Shown here: positions 24,509-37,411 of the stretch, piece by piece
Layout: each line of letters starts with the position of its first letter
How positions within the stretch are numbered: the first letter of the stretch is position 1
Assembly (NCBI GenBank): GCA_963921795.1
Contig: OY997658.1
Location: 54,204,346-54,268,345, forward strand
Origin: Nannobrachium achirus
Lineage: Eukaryota; Chordata; Actinopteri; Myctophiformes; Myctophidae
Direction: 5' to 3'
Length of the DNA: 64,000 bases
The notes under the pieces: generated by a model
Databases searched by the model: none
What the model was told of the DNA's origin: nothing
The model's input: only the letters and a program-made list of their open reading frames with translations
Made by a program: the position numbers and the translations under genes

Positions 24509-27500
24509 AGACTGGTTAATTTAGACCGTGGGCCAGGACCCCAGATATGGGGTCATCGGTACCATCTGAGGGCAATAATTCTCATAGTGATTTTTGGGAA
24601 GGTATATATCCCTAGTACTTAGAAACATGTGATAGCATTGCAGTGGTGGTAGCTGTCTGTGTGTTATCACTCCTTTTATAACAACATGCTAAAAAATAGT
24701 TTTCAAAATCCGAATGGAACAGTGTACTTCAAACTGATGGTTCTCTCTTATTATTGATCCAATCTCTTTGAAAAATGGTTTGGATAAAGCTCAGACTATA
24801 TATAGTTCAGTAAAGTTGTAAAAATGAGCATATCTAGAATTGTTCTTTATTACAGGCAGTGACAACATAGTGACTATATAATTATGACAATACTCTGTGA
24901 GCAAGGGCCCCAAATTTGGGGTCATCTGTACCTTCTGGTTGCAATGATTCTCATAGTGATTTTTGGGAAGGTATACATCCCTAGTACTAGGAAATATGTG
25001 ATAGCCTTGCATCTGTGGTAGCTTTCTGTGTGTTATCACTCCATTTATAACCATGTGCCAAAACACAGTTTTCAAAATCCGAATGAAGAATTCAACTTCA
25101 AACTGATGGTTCTCTCTTAATATTGATTCTCTCTCTTTCAAAAATGGTTGAGATACAGCTTAGACTATATATTTTTCTAAAAAGTTGTTTCCATCTCCAG
25201 AAATGTTACAGCAGTGACAACATAATGACTACTAGTACATGAGAGTTACTTTGCATTTTTTAGAAAGATGTAACACAAAAGTTTCCCAAAGATTTAAAAC
25301 CATCCAAGGCAATGTTTGATGAAATTCAATAAACTAAATATAGTGTAGGTGTGTAACTAATGCATACGATAACATTCTGTTTACCATTACATACATGAAT
25401 ATCACCTTTTAATCCATCCATTTAACGCCTCTATCTGTTCAACCTAGATTTTTTTTTCCTATGATGTTTTTGTTGTTGATTTGTATTCATATGGGGACCT
25501 AGCCTGACATTAGCCAGACAGATAACATGGATTCACTCACACGTTATCAGTCTGGACTTCGGCCCATAGGCAGCAATTATGAGAAATCAGAAAATGACCG
25601 GGCCAATATCTGCATATATTCCAACTCATAATGGAGATTAGAAAGTCCACCCACATCCTCCTGGACCTTCCCCTCCTGATTGACACACACACAATTACCC
25701 TTACCCTGGTCTACCTCATCCTCAAAAGTATCCTCCATATCGACATCACTCCTCATCTGTATCTTGAACATCGCATCAGCCACGATCTTCACCAGAGAAA
25801 TTACAGTAGCTCAACAACAACAACAACACTGATACACTTCTTTCTCTGTGCCCTAAAGTGATACTGGACCACTATAATGGACCACATCACACCAGGTCAT
25901 CATTAGTAAAAAGGTTATCTCCCATCCAAAGTTGACATCAGTGAGCATGGCGGTCTGCCACTTTCCACAACTTCACTTGTATATGAGCCCTCAACACATG
26001 GTGCAGCATGGCAACTGTTGTTAACTTGTGGCACCTACTTCACCCAGCACATCAGGGTAGCCTGGAACGTTCCCTGTCAGCAAATGTTTTAATGCTCTCA
26101 TCTTGCCTTTGCATACAAATATGAGGTTGCACAGGTCTGTTCCATCCCAATACTCCATCTGTACTTTACACTGTACTGTGTAGGTCCACCTGATACACCC
26201 AATACACCAACAGGACAGTTTCATCCCTGAGCATGTGTATCACACCCTTTCCAGAGATGACAGCAGTATCCATCGTTGACACTTAAGGTGTACCCGTACA
26301 ACTTGCTCACCAGCCTTTGCTAATTGTTATTGCTCATCAGGATGACATCTCATTTGGGTAAAGAACATTACTATTCACAGCATTCACAACAGAGTGGGTA
26401 CAATTGATGGTATTGTTGAGATGATGGTGTGATCTTTCAGTGGGTGATGATACACCCCAATCTTTTACAACCAAGACACACTAGTCCTTCAACTTCCCCT
26501 GTTTCTGCACATTTTGGGGAAGGTATCCATTCACACACAAGCTCAGCAGACTTTTCTGATCTTCTGCTCTTCTGCTCCCCAACTCGTCATCAGAGACAAT
26601 GTTGCAGAATCCATCATAGTGCTGGCAGACCAGGTCTGGCATACCCTCTATGCTGGCATGGAGCACAATGCACATGTATCTTCAGCAGGTACTGGGTTAG
26701 ATCTCTAGCATACTGTAGTCTACATGGCCAGCAAGGAAGTAATACTTCATCAAGTGCTCCATGAGAGAGAAGCTCACCTTGTCACCAATGGTAGATGTGA
26801 AGTGTATGGAAAATTAAGTTGTCTACCCACTGTCAGCCAGTAGGATGGAGATGATGTGCAGTCCAGGTACTGCTCTATCTGTTCAAATATCTTTGGCCCA
26901 GTTGACAGAAACCACTTTAAGAGTCCTGCGGATAAGCTACAAAAGGCCATCTTTCATTCAGGACCTATATCTGAAGTTGCCTGTCAGCCCCTCATATGCT
27001 GCAACCACATGTATTTGATCCTTGCATCAGTTTTGCACAATTACTGTACATTGTTGAAAGTCACCATGTTTCCAGCATACTTGCTACACTGTAGATTACC
27101 ACAAATAACTACATGTCAATGGTGAGGTGAATACTGTACATGTCATTCCCATGTCAACCAGTCAGATCTGCTGCCTGCTTGGATGAGAAGGAATGAGATA
27201 GACCTTGACCTGAAGCAACTAAGATTGACCTGATTCTATGTGACAATGTTGGTCATTTTCAATCAAAATAGGCTAATTTGTTGTTTTTACCTAATTTAGT
27301 ACAATGGAACATAACCTTGTGATGAACGCCATCTTGGATTTGGCAATACATAATTAATTGCAGGTAATTTCACTGATTCAGGCACATTTCTTGAGCCCTA
27401 AAACCTAGGGTTAGATACCAAAAGCACCTTTATAGGTTGAGAAGTATTAGTATTAGTATTATATAGCCATTTTAAGCTCCTAACAGCCAACTTGGACGCC

Positions 27501-27820
27501 ATCTTGCCATATATACATACTCCCCCAGATTTTCAGTATGTTTTTCAGCATGCCTAGATGTACCAGAACCAATTGGAAAAACCTTCTGTAATTTTTCTGG
27601 AAGTGTTAAGAAGTATGTTTTAATATATTGACCCATCTAATTTTCGCCTAGTGTTATATAAGTAAATTGCATGATAGCACCTATACAGCTACCACTGGTG
27701 CAATGCTATCACATATTTTCTAACTCTAGACATGTATACCTTGACAAAAATCACTATGAGAATTATTGCCCTCAGATGGTACCGACCAACCCCAGTGGCT
27801 CACGGTCTAATTGGTTCTTA
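24509..27820. mobile_element. Nested element with long inverted ends, decayed interior
   Basis: TTAGACCGTGGGCC...ACCATCTGAGGGCAATAATT at 24518-24585 pairs with AATTATTGCCCTCAGATGGT...GGCTCACGGTCTAA at 27760-27811. Part of the left arm is repeated in direct orientation at 24900-25090. Interior ORFs (for example 25577-25792 and 26021-26224, both minus) show no domain I can name. Confidence 0.55.
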
Positions 27821-28389
27821 ACTTATTTTGTTTCAACTTTAAAAATGGCCAATGTTTTACCAGTTTTTATATAGTTTGTTGATTATTTTTGATGCTGTAA
27901 TGGTCTATTTTATTTTATTTTTTGAGGTATTAAACAGGTTTTAAAAGTCCTTAAATCGTGACTTCACTGCCAAATTTCAAAGGCCACACCAAAGGTCCGC
28001 TGCACAATGATTGAGAAACACTGCACTAGTAGGCCTATATCACTATACACTACTCATAAGCTTTGTTTTTAATTTGTTGATTCAGTGCTGCACTAAGTGA
28101 TAGAATGAATAGATTTTTTTTTTCTTAATGCCTTGCCAAAAGATCGGATCGGGAAAGATCGGGATCGAATCGGAAGCAATAATATTTGATCGGTATCGGA
28201 TCGGGAGCAAAAAGACCCTGATCGGGGCATCCCTACTAACTAGTACACTAACTAGTACATTTGTTAGTATACTACTTGTACATAAATATCAGTATACTTG
28301 TACTTAAAGTATACTTAAGAAATATACTCAAAGTTGACTTAAGTATACTTAGAAAAGTAAACTTGAAGTTTACTACTTTTTGGTAAGGG

Positions 28390-30543
28390 TAATGATGGCA
28401 TACTGGGACCATGCTAATGTTGATAGCTATGTCAATTAATTCATTGTACATTACTTACCTTTATTGATTGTGAGCCTGTGAAAAGAGAACTATAGTTTGT
28501 TGTTACAGTATGCTGTGTTGAGAATACAGTTATGCTGTCCTGTCCTGCTTATGGTTACTTCTGTTATGTACAGTATTTACTTACCTCATTGGTGCAATGA
28601 GCACACATTACAGTACATTCCGTACCCATCTGCTAATCATCTGCTGTACTGTCAAATCTGTTATGTGGACTTCTCGTTTGCGATACCACAACTCTGAGAG
28701 TGTACAAATGGATTTGGTTCCATTTGTACTACTACTTTCAGAGTTACAGACATGTAAGGGTCCATTTGGAACCTCTCAAGTAACCCAGAGGGTCCCTGTA
28801 CCTCACTTTAAAGAACCAGTGAGGTACGTCTAGGAATCGTTAAAGGGAATCGTTAAGGAATCGGATCTTTAAGAGGTAATTGCTAAGGAACCGTAATCGT
28901 TAAAATCGTAAAGGATCCCAACCCTAGCCATTACCTCTCTCTGTTGGAAGAGAGACAAAAAAATAAAAAAATAAAAAAAACTTGAATGGATAAGCTTTGT
29001 TTCTGTTAATGGGAAATTGGGAATAATTCATTATGTCGCAATAACTTATATGCTATTGATCGTTGCTGTGCGTACTGTAGCCTATATAAAACAATGAACT
29101 GTTGCCTTGAGCACTGTGCACTGAGAACTTGTTACCCTGCCATGCATGAACAAGATGTGATTACTAAAGCTTTTTGTGATGTAAATATTTAAGAATTGAA
29201 TCCATAACTCGTTGGAAGAAAAGAATAAATAGCATATTCCCACACGGTGTTTTGAGCATATTTATCATTGTTTCATCAAATGAGATTCATCCTGCACTCC
29301 TGTGTGCTTGCATCCAACATCAAATTTAATTTCTGATCTCTAACCAGATGAACAATTCAAGGACAGTTAATATTTGGCATCTTGCGTAGCCCATAAGTGC
29401 ATAGATTGAACTGCTCTGCATGTGCGTTCGATAATATCACGAGAAGGCACAACAAATAAGATATGATAATAAGATAGATGCATGCCTGTGGGCTGAATTA
29501 TAATACTGTTGTATTGGTTATTCATTCTCCATGAGAGTTTCCAGTTAAATGGACTGCTTTGAGTTGTATGTGGCAGGGCATTGTGAGGCATTACATTGTT
29601 CGTAATTCGTATATTGATTTGACATATGCTCATCATGACATTGTGCAAAACATTTGAAAGACATTTTTCTCTTTTTCTTTTTTTATTGTGCGTTGGCGTA
29701 TTACAGTATGTGTTGCTGGTTAATTGGAGGCGAGAAAGCAGACATTATTATCAGGAAGAAAAAAAAACTGCCAAGAACAAGCCTTCTGCAACGCCTTCTA
29801 ATTTATAATTGTGTCACTTTTAATACTTGTCTCATGCATTTTTTTCTTGGATGGCTTCTTTGCTTAGTTTTAGTTTTTTGCTTCAATTTCTAATGTTGAG
29901 CTGTGGAGTTCACATTTCATTAGAGACCATCTTAGTCCACAAGTTTGGCCTCTCCAATAAAGCACCCAAACTCCCTAACACTCGCTGGAATACCTTATCC
30001 CTGTCCCCAACAAATGCCAGTCAGTCGATGCCTGCAAAAGCTGCAAAAAAAACTATTGGTTTTGTAATGTTGTTTATGTCTAGTGTTTTGGCTGTATTTT
30101 TTTGTCTCCTTTATTGTTACTCTGTGATGTTCTTGTTTTTTAGTTTGTTTATTGTACATCACCTTGTAACATTTGTTTTGAAAGGCAATTTATGAATCAA
30201 TTTCCCTTACCTTACCTCACCTAACCTTCCTGCTTGTGGTAACTTATAACCAAGAAGTATGCATTAAACCTGTTTAATGGCCAAAAACAGATGCCAAACC
30301 AGAAGCATATATTATATATGATGAACAACCGTCATTGTAAACTTGTGGTGAAAGTGAAGACAAAAACAAGTCACAGTACTGTACATAATGTTCTCAAGCG
30401 TGTCATTAAAGTGGCTTCCATACCTTTTAAAATGAATGAATAACAAAAAAAGTTTCACTAAAGGCAATTTTAAGACTTGGAGCAGCGGTAGCCTGAAATG
30501 TAAATATGAGCACCTGGCTAATTGTATTTTCTTCTCATTACAG
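28390..30543. other. Flank and presumed intron upstream of the cadherin exon
   Basis: Near 28835-28926 AATCGTTAAAGG phrases end in GATCCCAACCCTA, the right end of a hAT-like element without a matching left end. The rest is AT-rich with no recognised gene. 30130-30200 resembles a LINE/SINE 3' tail only weakly. Confidence 0.45.
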
Positions 30544-30546
30544 GTA

Positions 30547-30567
30547 ATGAACTTCATTCCTCGGTGA
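30547..30567 (+). promoter_or_regulatory. Upstream ORF 1 in the cadherin leader
   Basis: ATG at 30547, four bases into the exon, encodes MNFIPR then TGA. It lies 262 nt before the cadherin start and could lower its translation. Only its presence is seen; function is inferred. Confidence 0.4.
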
Positions 30568-30724
30568 GTGGGACCCTGACTGACGCAGGCCCTTGCTTTC
30601 CGCCACGCCACGCCTGCCTCCTCGCCCGGCCCGGCCCACTCCCCTACACCAAACCCCCCCCCAGTCCCCCCCCTCCTCCCCCACCTCCCTCCCTCCCTCC
30701 CCCACAAGGACCGCTCCCTCTCGG

Positions 30725-30742
30725 ATGCAGCATCCCATCTGA
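30725..30742 (+). promoter_or_regulatory. Upstream ORF 2 in the cadherin leader
   Basis: ATG at 30725 encodes MQHPI then TGA and ends 86 nt before the cadherin ATG. It is a second short uORF in the same leader; any regulatory role is inferred. Confidence 0.4.
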
Positions 30743-30828
30743 ACCACGGTCCCGTCAGAGTGGCTTGGCTCCCAGTCTTTGGACTTTGAACTCGGGGGGG
30801 GGGGGACGCCGACCCTCAAAGCCCGCCA

Positions 30829-31110
30829 ATGCTTACAAGGAACTGTTTGCTGCTGCTGCTGCCGTTCCTTTGGTTTGTCTTTGATGAAGGCTCGGTCTCT
30901 TGTTCAGCGCGCCCAGCCTCGGCGGCGGCGGCGGCGCTGAGCAGGAGCCGGGCGGGGAGGGAGCAGCAACAACGTCCCAGGAGCCTGGTGGCGGGCCCCA
31001 GGCGCAATGGGGCGCTGGCCGCTTTTCAGCGCGTCAAGCGGGGCTGGGTGTGGAACCAGTTCTTTGTGCTGGAGGAGTACATGGGGTCAGACCCACAGTA
31101 CGTGGGGAAG
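30829..31110 (+). CDS. cdh12: First coding exon of a type II classical cadherin, most likely cadherin-12 (partial gene)
   Basis: Seen: 94 codons from an ATG, ending exactly at a codon boundary before a GTAAAG donor. Residues 1-25 are a signal peptide (MLTRNC then a Leu/Phe/Trp core). Residues 26-67 are a low-complexity pro-region with a five-Ala run and an Arg/Gln-rich stretch. Residues 68-71 are the furin site RVKR. The mature chain begins GWVWNQ (residues 72-77), with Trp2 and Trp4 at residues 73 and 75, then FFVLEEY and DPQYVGK. Known: in type II cadherins these two tryptophans swap between partner EC1 domains at the cell surface to give calcium-dependent neuronal adhesion. Human CDH12, as recalled, starts MLTRNC and has [10 protein letters not shown] and PQYVGK, so cdh12 is preferred; cdh18 is the main alternative. 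The pro-region is shorter and more Ala/Arg-rich than I expect. All EC, transmembrane and catenin-binding exons lie outside the window. Confidence 0.88.
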
Positions 31111-31116
31111 GTAAAG
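31111..31116 (+). promoter_or_regulatory. 5' splice donor after cadherin exon
   Basis: AAG|GTAAAG follows codon 94, giving a phase-0 intron directly after the YVGK motif. Reading through gives a stop at about 31210 and loses cadherin similarity at once, which supports splicing here. Confidence 0.85.
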
Positions 31117-31481
31117 AGAACGCCTTATTTCTGCGGTTATTTACAAGCACAGGAAAGAGATGACATAAATCACATAAGTAAAGTGCCTGGGGAGAAATTG
31201 GATTGGTGGTAAATGGAGGGAGCGATAGAACACAAGGGAGATAAAACAGTCGATGGAGGTATAGAGATGGACTGCTGCGTAAGTAGAATGTGGTCGGGTC
31301 TACCCCAGTGCCCGTCACTACTTTCGCTTTGTTGCCGTTTTAATCTCATGATGGTCTGTTTTTTAAGACATATTTTTTTGTGAGTTTCAAAGTTATTAAT
31401 GGACTGAGGTGTGAAGGGGTAAGAAAAAAAAATCTATATGCATTTGGTTCCTTGCCAACATGTCTGTGCATTTCACTTGCA
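31117..31481. other. Start of the first coding-region intron
   Basis: Intronic, no repeat ends or other exon seen. Confidence 0.5.
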
Positions 31482-31489
31482 TCTCCATG

Positions 31490-31973
31490 CAGGGGCGTCA
31501 CGGGGGGGGGGGGGGGGGGGGGGGTAGTGGGACTGAGTTACTAGCGGGCCTTAATTATTTTATACTTTAGCAAATAAATAGCAGATATACAAGCTCACTG
31601 CGAGCTTGTAGATCTGCTATTTTTGAAAAGTCGTGAAAATGTGTGCAAATCTTTGAATACATGTGTTTTTAAGCGAACATTTCGCAGCACCACTGACATA
31701 GAAACATATGTTTTTCAAAAAATCTTAGAAGGATTTGAAATATTCAAAAATGTGCACAAATGTTCGCAGCGTTGCAAACATTTGTGCAAATCGGCTTGCA
31801 AATCGAGCTTGTATATCTGCTATTTTTCAATAGTTAAAGCACAAAATAATGTGTAGGCTAATAATGCGTTCCCAGTCTAAATGGGTTAAACCCCCTCCCC
31901 TTTGAAGAACATTCATGGGGGGCCCGCAGTGAATCCTTGTACCCAGGGCCCAGGATTTGGTGAGACACCCCTG
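31490..31973. mobile_element. hAT-like MITE (CAGGGGCGTC family) in the cadherin intron
   Basis: CAGGGGCGTC...GACACCCCTG ends with identical TCTCCATG at 31482-31489 and 31974-31981. A G run of about 22 sits at 31503-31524. It holds one two-armed hairpin module (31578-31620) and a half copy (31805-31823). Confidence 0.92.
31578..31620. repeat. Recurrent hairpin module, short-tip form
   Basis: ATAGCAGATATACAAGCTC + ACTGC + GAGCTTGTAGATCTGCTAT. The CG-rich tip of other copies is missing. Confidence 0.88.
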
Positions 31974-31981
31974 TCTCCATG

Positions 31982-33400
31982 GCATACAGACACACGTTGC
32001 GGTGCAGAGAGGATCGATGCAGTGGCAGGCATAAATGTAAGTTACGACTCTTGTAAAGCTGTCAGAACATCACAGTTATGAGCCGGGGGAAGATGCTGAC
32101 AGCAATAGAAGGATAAAACGCCAGACCCCATGTAGCGATGAAGTGAATTTCAGACTGAAATCCTCCTTTCCCTTTGTACTAGGGAAGACAGTCTTCTTAT
32201 GCCATAATTTTCTTTTCTCTTTTTTCCTCCCGAGCACATTAATTTATTTATTTCTTCCTTCTCAGCGGTGGCTTAAGACATGTGCAGCTAACCTCTGCAG
32301 GGGTTTATGGCTGCAGTTGTAATTTGGCACTCCTCGCTTTCGCAGGATAATAGTAAGACTGACTTATCGGGCCCAGCGCCGCCACAATCGGTCCTGATGA
32401 GCAGCAGTGTTTGTGGGAATCTCTGAAGGCTGAAGGCGAAGAGGGAGAGGGAGAGAGAGAAAGAGAGAGGGAGGGGGGGGAGGCCGCTGTCTGTGGCATT
32501 CTTAAGTCACTTAATCCCGGACTGCTGCACCGCTTCAAAATAATTGACTGATTCCCCCGCCCAATGCGAAAGGCATTCGGACATGACCCTTTCTTAAACA
32601 GAATAAGGTGAATGAATAACAGAGCTAACGGGATGAGACTCGAGCAGGTAATACCTGCACGCCGAGCGGCTGCAGGGCGTCGCTGACATTTTCTCCGAGG
32701 AACCTATCGAGGCGGGCTGCAGCCACGGAGGGCGCCGTAACGGTGACAGTTTTGTTTTCAGTGCACATAAATGATCTCTAATGGGCTGTGCGCCTTTGTG
32801 GAATGAATGCCCATCCCTATAATACATCAATGCCTAATTGTGGCAATGCATTCACTCCAGAGCATAAACATGATTACCATTCATTAGTTCCAGAAAGGAC
32901 TTCAACAGCTTGCTGTGTGATGAAATGGCTTTTTTTTTCTCTTTTTTTTTTTCCTATTCTTTCGCTGCTACAGATATAAAGCCTAGGCTACATGCAGCAT
33001 ACATTTTGCTTCCAGGTATGGGCTCTGCAGAGAGGCATTTGGATTACACAGGGCTCACTTAAAGATGGGGTGCCATGACCGTGAGTCCCGACACATCTCT
33101 CTGTTTTTACTTTCAGACAGATAGGCTCTTCACCCCGTTCACTGATTGGTCGATCTAGACCAGTCAGTCACGGTGAATAGAACTTAACCGTGACTATGAT
33201 GGCCTCCACTTATTTTCTCACTTTAGGTGGATAGCTTTACACCTAAAATTTGCGGTGAATAGCTCTTCACCTTGGACTCTGATAGAGGCTTAAGAGAACG
33301 ATTTTTTTTCCAAAAAAGTGTACAGAAAGTGTTAAAATTATGTTTTACGTAGCCACACCCACAAGTTCATTAAGTATGCCTGGTTGACAGGTGGGTGGTG
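31982..33400. other. Intron; non-repetitive-looking
   Basis: No mobile-element ends in 32000-33000. Purine-rich simple sequence at 32436-32482. Some of it looks complex enough to be conserved non-coding DNA, but this is unverified. Confidence 0.4.
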
Positions 33401-33955
33401 ACCCCGCTGAAGTTAGCCACACCCACAGTGTTGGGTGTATGGTAAAAGGGGAGGGGATGATTTTGTCTGTGTCTGTGTCCCTTTATGACCGTATATGGAG
33501 ATCTTTGTGATTCTGCGTCCATTTTATGCCCATATATGCCCATATATGGAGATATCTGTTTATCTGCGTCCATTTTATGCCCATATATGAGATCTCTGTC
33601 GCTTTTCGTTTGTTTCTTCTTTAAGCAGAATACGCAGCCTGCTTAAATCTGCATCATTCAAGTCATCCTCCCAGTCCCACGCTTGTCTTATGTTTGTCTT
33701 TGTCTCTTTTATTTTCTTTTTCTTTTTTGGAGCGGGAGAGTTCAGCTTGAGTTTTTTTGGAGAACTTGTCTTGTGCTGTTGATTTAGCTTGTCTTATGTT
33801 TGTCTCCTCCGTATGCACCTCAGCCAACCCAGATCTCTACTACTGATCCTTGTTCTCTTCAGCAAAAGCTGTACAGTCATTTAAATCTGCATCATCAATG
33901 TCCTCCCAGTCACACTCTTTGTTGCTTGTCTTATGTTTGTCTCCTCCTCCATCTG

Positions 33956-34168
33956 CTGATGACATTCAATACATAACCATGGCATTTTTGTCTCATGTGG
34001 CATACGTGATGTCAGAGCCTTTTATGAAGTGATGTCACAATGAGTCAGCGCTTGCGCCGATTTCCTCCGGAACCGCCTGATGTCAACAATCAGTTCCGCA
34101 TACGGAGATTCCGAACGTTTCGCGGCGGATTACACACACACAAGCACGCAGAGACTTTTCGCATTTAT
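33956..34168 (+). repeat. Dispersed direct repeat, copy 1
   Basis: From GATGACATTCAATACATAACC through GATGTCAGAGCCTTTTATGA and GATTCCGAACGTTTCGCG to CGCAGAGACTTTTCGCATTTAT. Matches 38170-38512, which has about 112 extra GC-rich bases near its end. Confidence 0.85.
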
Positions 34169-34296
34169 TAACAAAAAAGGGAAGGTTTTGGACATATAGG
34201 GTTTCCACCCGACAACGACGATAATCTTTTATGTTGTCCTTCAAGATGGACACACACACGTGCACGTGCACGCTCACACACGCACGCACACACGCA

Positions 34297-35876
<1,580 letters not shown>

Positions 35877-35912
35877 GTCCGTCCGTCCGTCCGTCCGTCC
35901 GTCCGTCCGTCC
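35877..35912. repeat. (CCGT)n microsatellite
   Basis: Nine CGTC/CCGT units; diverged units continue to about 35980. Confidence 0.9.
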
Positions 35913-35991
35913 AGACGGACCCATAGACCTTACAAAAGTGTACACGTCCGTCAGTCCGTATGTCCGTCCGCCCGTCCAGATGGACATGTAG

Positions 35992-36190
35992 CAGTGATGG
36001 CTGAGTGGTTAGTGTCCATACCTAGGACTCCGGAGGCCCCAGAGGTCGCAGGTATGATTCCCCGCTCCAGCTATCACTGCTCCCCTCCTCCTCGCGCTCC
36101 TTGTGGGCAGCACTGGGTTCAGCTGGGTTAAGCTGAAAAAAGCAGCTGGGTTGGGCTGCGATATCTGAATTTCCCTCGCGGGAGGAGTAG
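35992..36190 (+). mobile_element. tRNA-derived SINE between inverted flanks
   Basis: A box TGGCTGAGTGGTTAGTG and B box GGTATGATTCC at tRNA spacing. Flanked by CCATAGACCTTACAAAAGTG (35930) and its complement CACTTTTGTAAGGTCTATGG (36211), so the SINE appears to lie in the loop of an older foldback. Confidence 0.65.
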
Positions 36191-37197
36191 GTAACTATTA
36201 TTAGTATATGTACACTTTTGTAAGGTCTATGGGTTTGCCGCTCTGACATCATGCTCTGACGTCACTGTGATGTCAGGGGAACCACTCAAACAGAATGGGT
36301 TTGCCGCTCTGACAACACACTCTGACTTCACTGTGATGTCAGGGGAACCACACTAACAGAATCCCTTTTATGCCCATACATGGAGAACCCTGATGTCATC
36401 AATATTAAGCCCATATCTAACAGGACTTCATATGGGAATGCCCATATTTGGAGGCCACATCGGCCACATACCACACTAACAGAATCCATATATGGCCAAG
36501 ACAGCCCATATCTGTGTGGCTGGTTTTACAGACATCTCCATGTATGGGCTTAAAAGGGATTGTATGTATGATGTCAGATGTCATAGACTCATAGGACTTT
36601 CACATAACGAATAACTGAGTAAGCATGTTTGGGCTCTCACAGCATATCTCCATATACAGTACATGGATCTCCATATATGGGTACCAGAGGTCTCCATATA
36701 TGGGTAACTGGTCCGATATACATCACTGGCCAGATGGCCAAGACACGGCGCTGAGCTGTCTTACTAGTAATAAATATATTATTAAATGTAAAAAAAATAA
36801 ACAAGAGAGGGGGAAAGACCTGTTCATTTCCCTCGTAAATGGTGTCCATTTGATTCGTAAGGAACTAAGGCCGGGACTTTAACGCGTTAATTTGGCACAT
36901 CAAGCCTCAAGCACCGCAATGCGAAACATGTTGATGACTGTTAGCCAGTTAGCCTAGCCACCACATTAGCCAACCTAGCTCTAGTCCATAGCGTTAGAGT
37001 TCTCCTTAACGTTATGGTACTGATGAGCCCTTGTGCTCAGCCTCTTGCCTGTAGTAAAATGTAACAATAAAAAATACACTTTCACTACTCACCAAAACAG
37101 TTGAAACAGTTGAAAGCCTACTTTCCTTAGTGGGAACACTTGGAGCCCCCTAATCACGTCTAAAATACACTTTTTAGCCATAAAAGAAAATATTTCT

Positions 37198-37300
37198 TAT
37201 TTAAGGATAATATAGGCAGGGGTCTTCAACAGGGGGCCCGGGACCCTTAGAGTCCTCAAAGTTACTACAGGGGGGTCTCCATATCTTTGTGTGATGGGAC
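37198..37300. mobile_element. Fragment of a GGTCTTCAACG-family MITE
   Basis: CAGGGGTCTTCAACAGGGGG...AGTTACTACAGGGGGGTCTCC...TTTGTGTGATGGGACCC matches the start of the 60541-61120 element. No right end. Confidence 0.6.
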
Positions 37301-37411
37301 CCTTTTCTTTTATTTACATTAACCACTTAAACCCTAATATCCCTTTATTCTGAGGGGAAGAGGGTAGAGTGGAGTGTAGAGGGGGAAGAGCAGACCAAGT
37401 ACAGAGCCTAG

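Larger units (their letters stand above)
23664..28235. mobile_element. hAT-like element, 4.6 kb, inserted in the giant foldback
   Basis: Ends TAGGGTTGCCCGATC and GATCGGGGCATCCCTA. Identical 8-bp CTAACTAG at 23656-23663 and 28236-28243. It contains a complete smaller MITE (24047-24479) and a nested inverted-repeat element (24509-27820). ORFs inside are short and broken, and I recognise no transposase, although the length would fit a decayed autonomous copy. Confidence 0.88.
13458..28389. mobile_element. Giant palindromic foldback element
   Basis: Begins CCCTTACCAAAAAGTAGTA and ends with its exact complement at 28371-28389. A TA dinucleotide lies directly outside each end (13456-13457, 28390-28391), consistent with TA target duplication. 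Order: AAGTATACTT-rich end; array left (about 13790-17815); inverted core (17816-18842 / 18937-19875, with an unpaired centre 18843-18936); array right (19876-23450); end segment split by a hAT-like element. Without that insertion it is about 10.4 kb. No recognisable transposase. Family not identified; TA duplication is compatible with Tc1/mariner-type or other groups. Confidence 0.8.
30544..31110 (+). other. cdh12: Spliced exon carrying cadherin 5'UTR and first coding segment
   Basis: The 3' splice site is a pyrimidine-rich tract ending TTCTTCTCATTACAG at 30543, so the exon should start at 30544. The 285-nt leader is GC-rich, with C runs at 30653-30710 and a G run at 30794-30806. The exon ends at 31110 before GTAAAG. 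An internal acceptor implies at least one upstream non-coding exon, as is usual for type II cadherin genes; that exon was not identified in 1-30543. Acceptor choice is by eye. Confidence 0.72.

Noticed and set aside
25577-26675. Broken transposase genes in the 4.6-kb hAT-type element
   Set aside because: Short minus-strand ORFs were read for hAT dimerisation, zinc-finger or piggyBac motifs and none was convincing.
30312-30707. Gly-rich 131-codon ORF antisense to the cadherin leader, and the 120-codon ORF on the same strand in another frame
   Set aside because: Both are generated by the C/G-rich leader; the frame with signal peptide, furin site and mature cadherin motif is the only one with family features.
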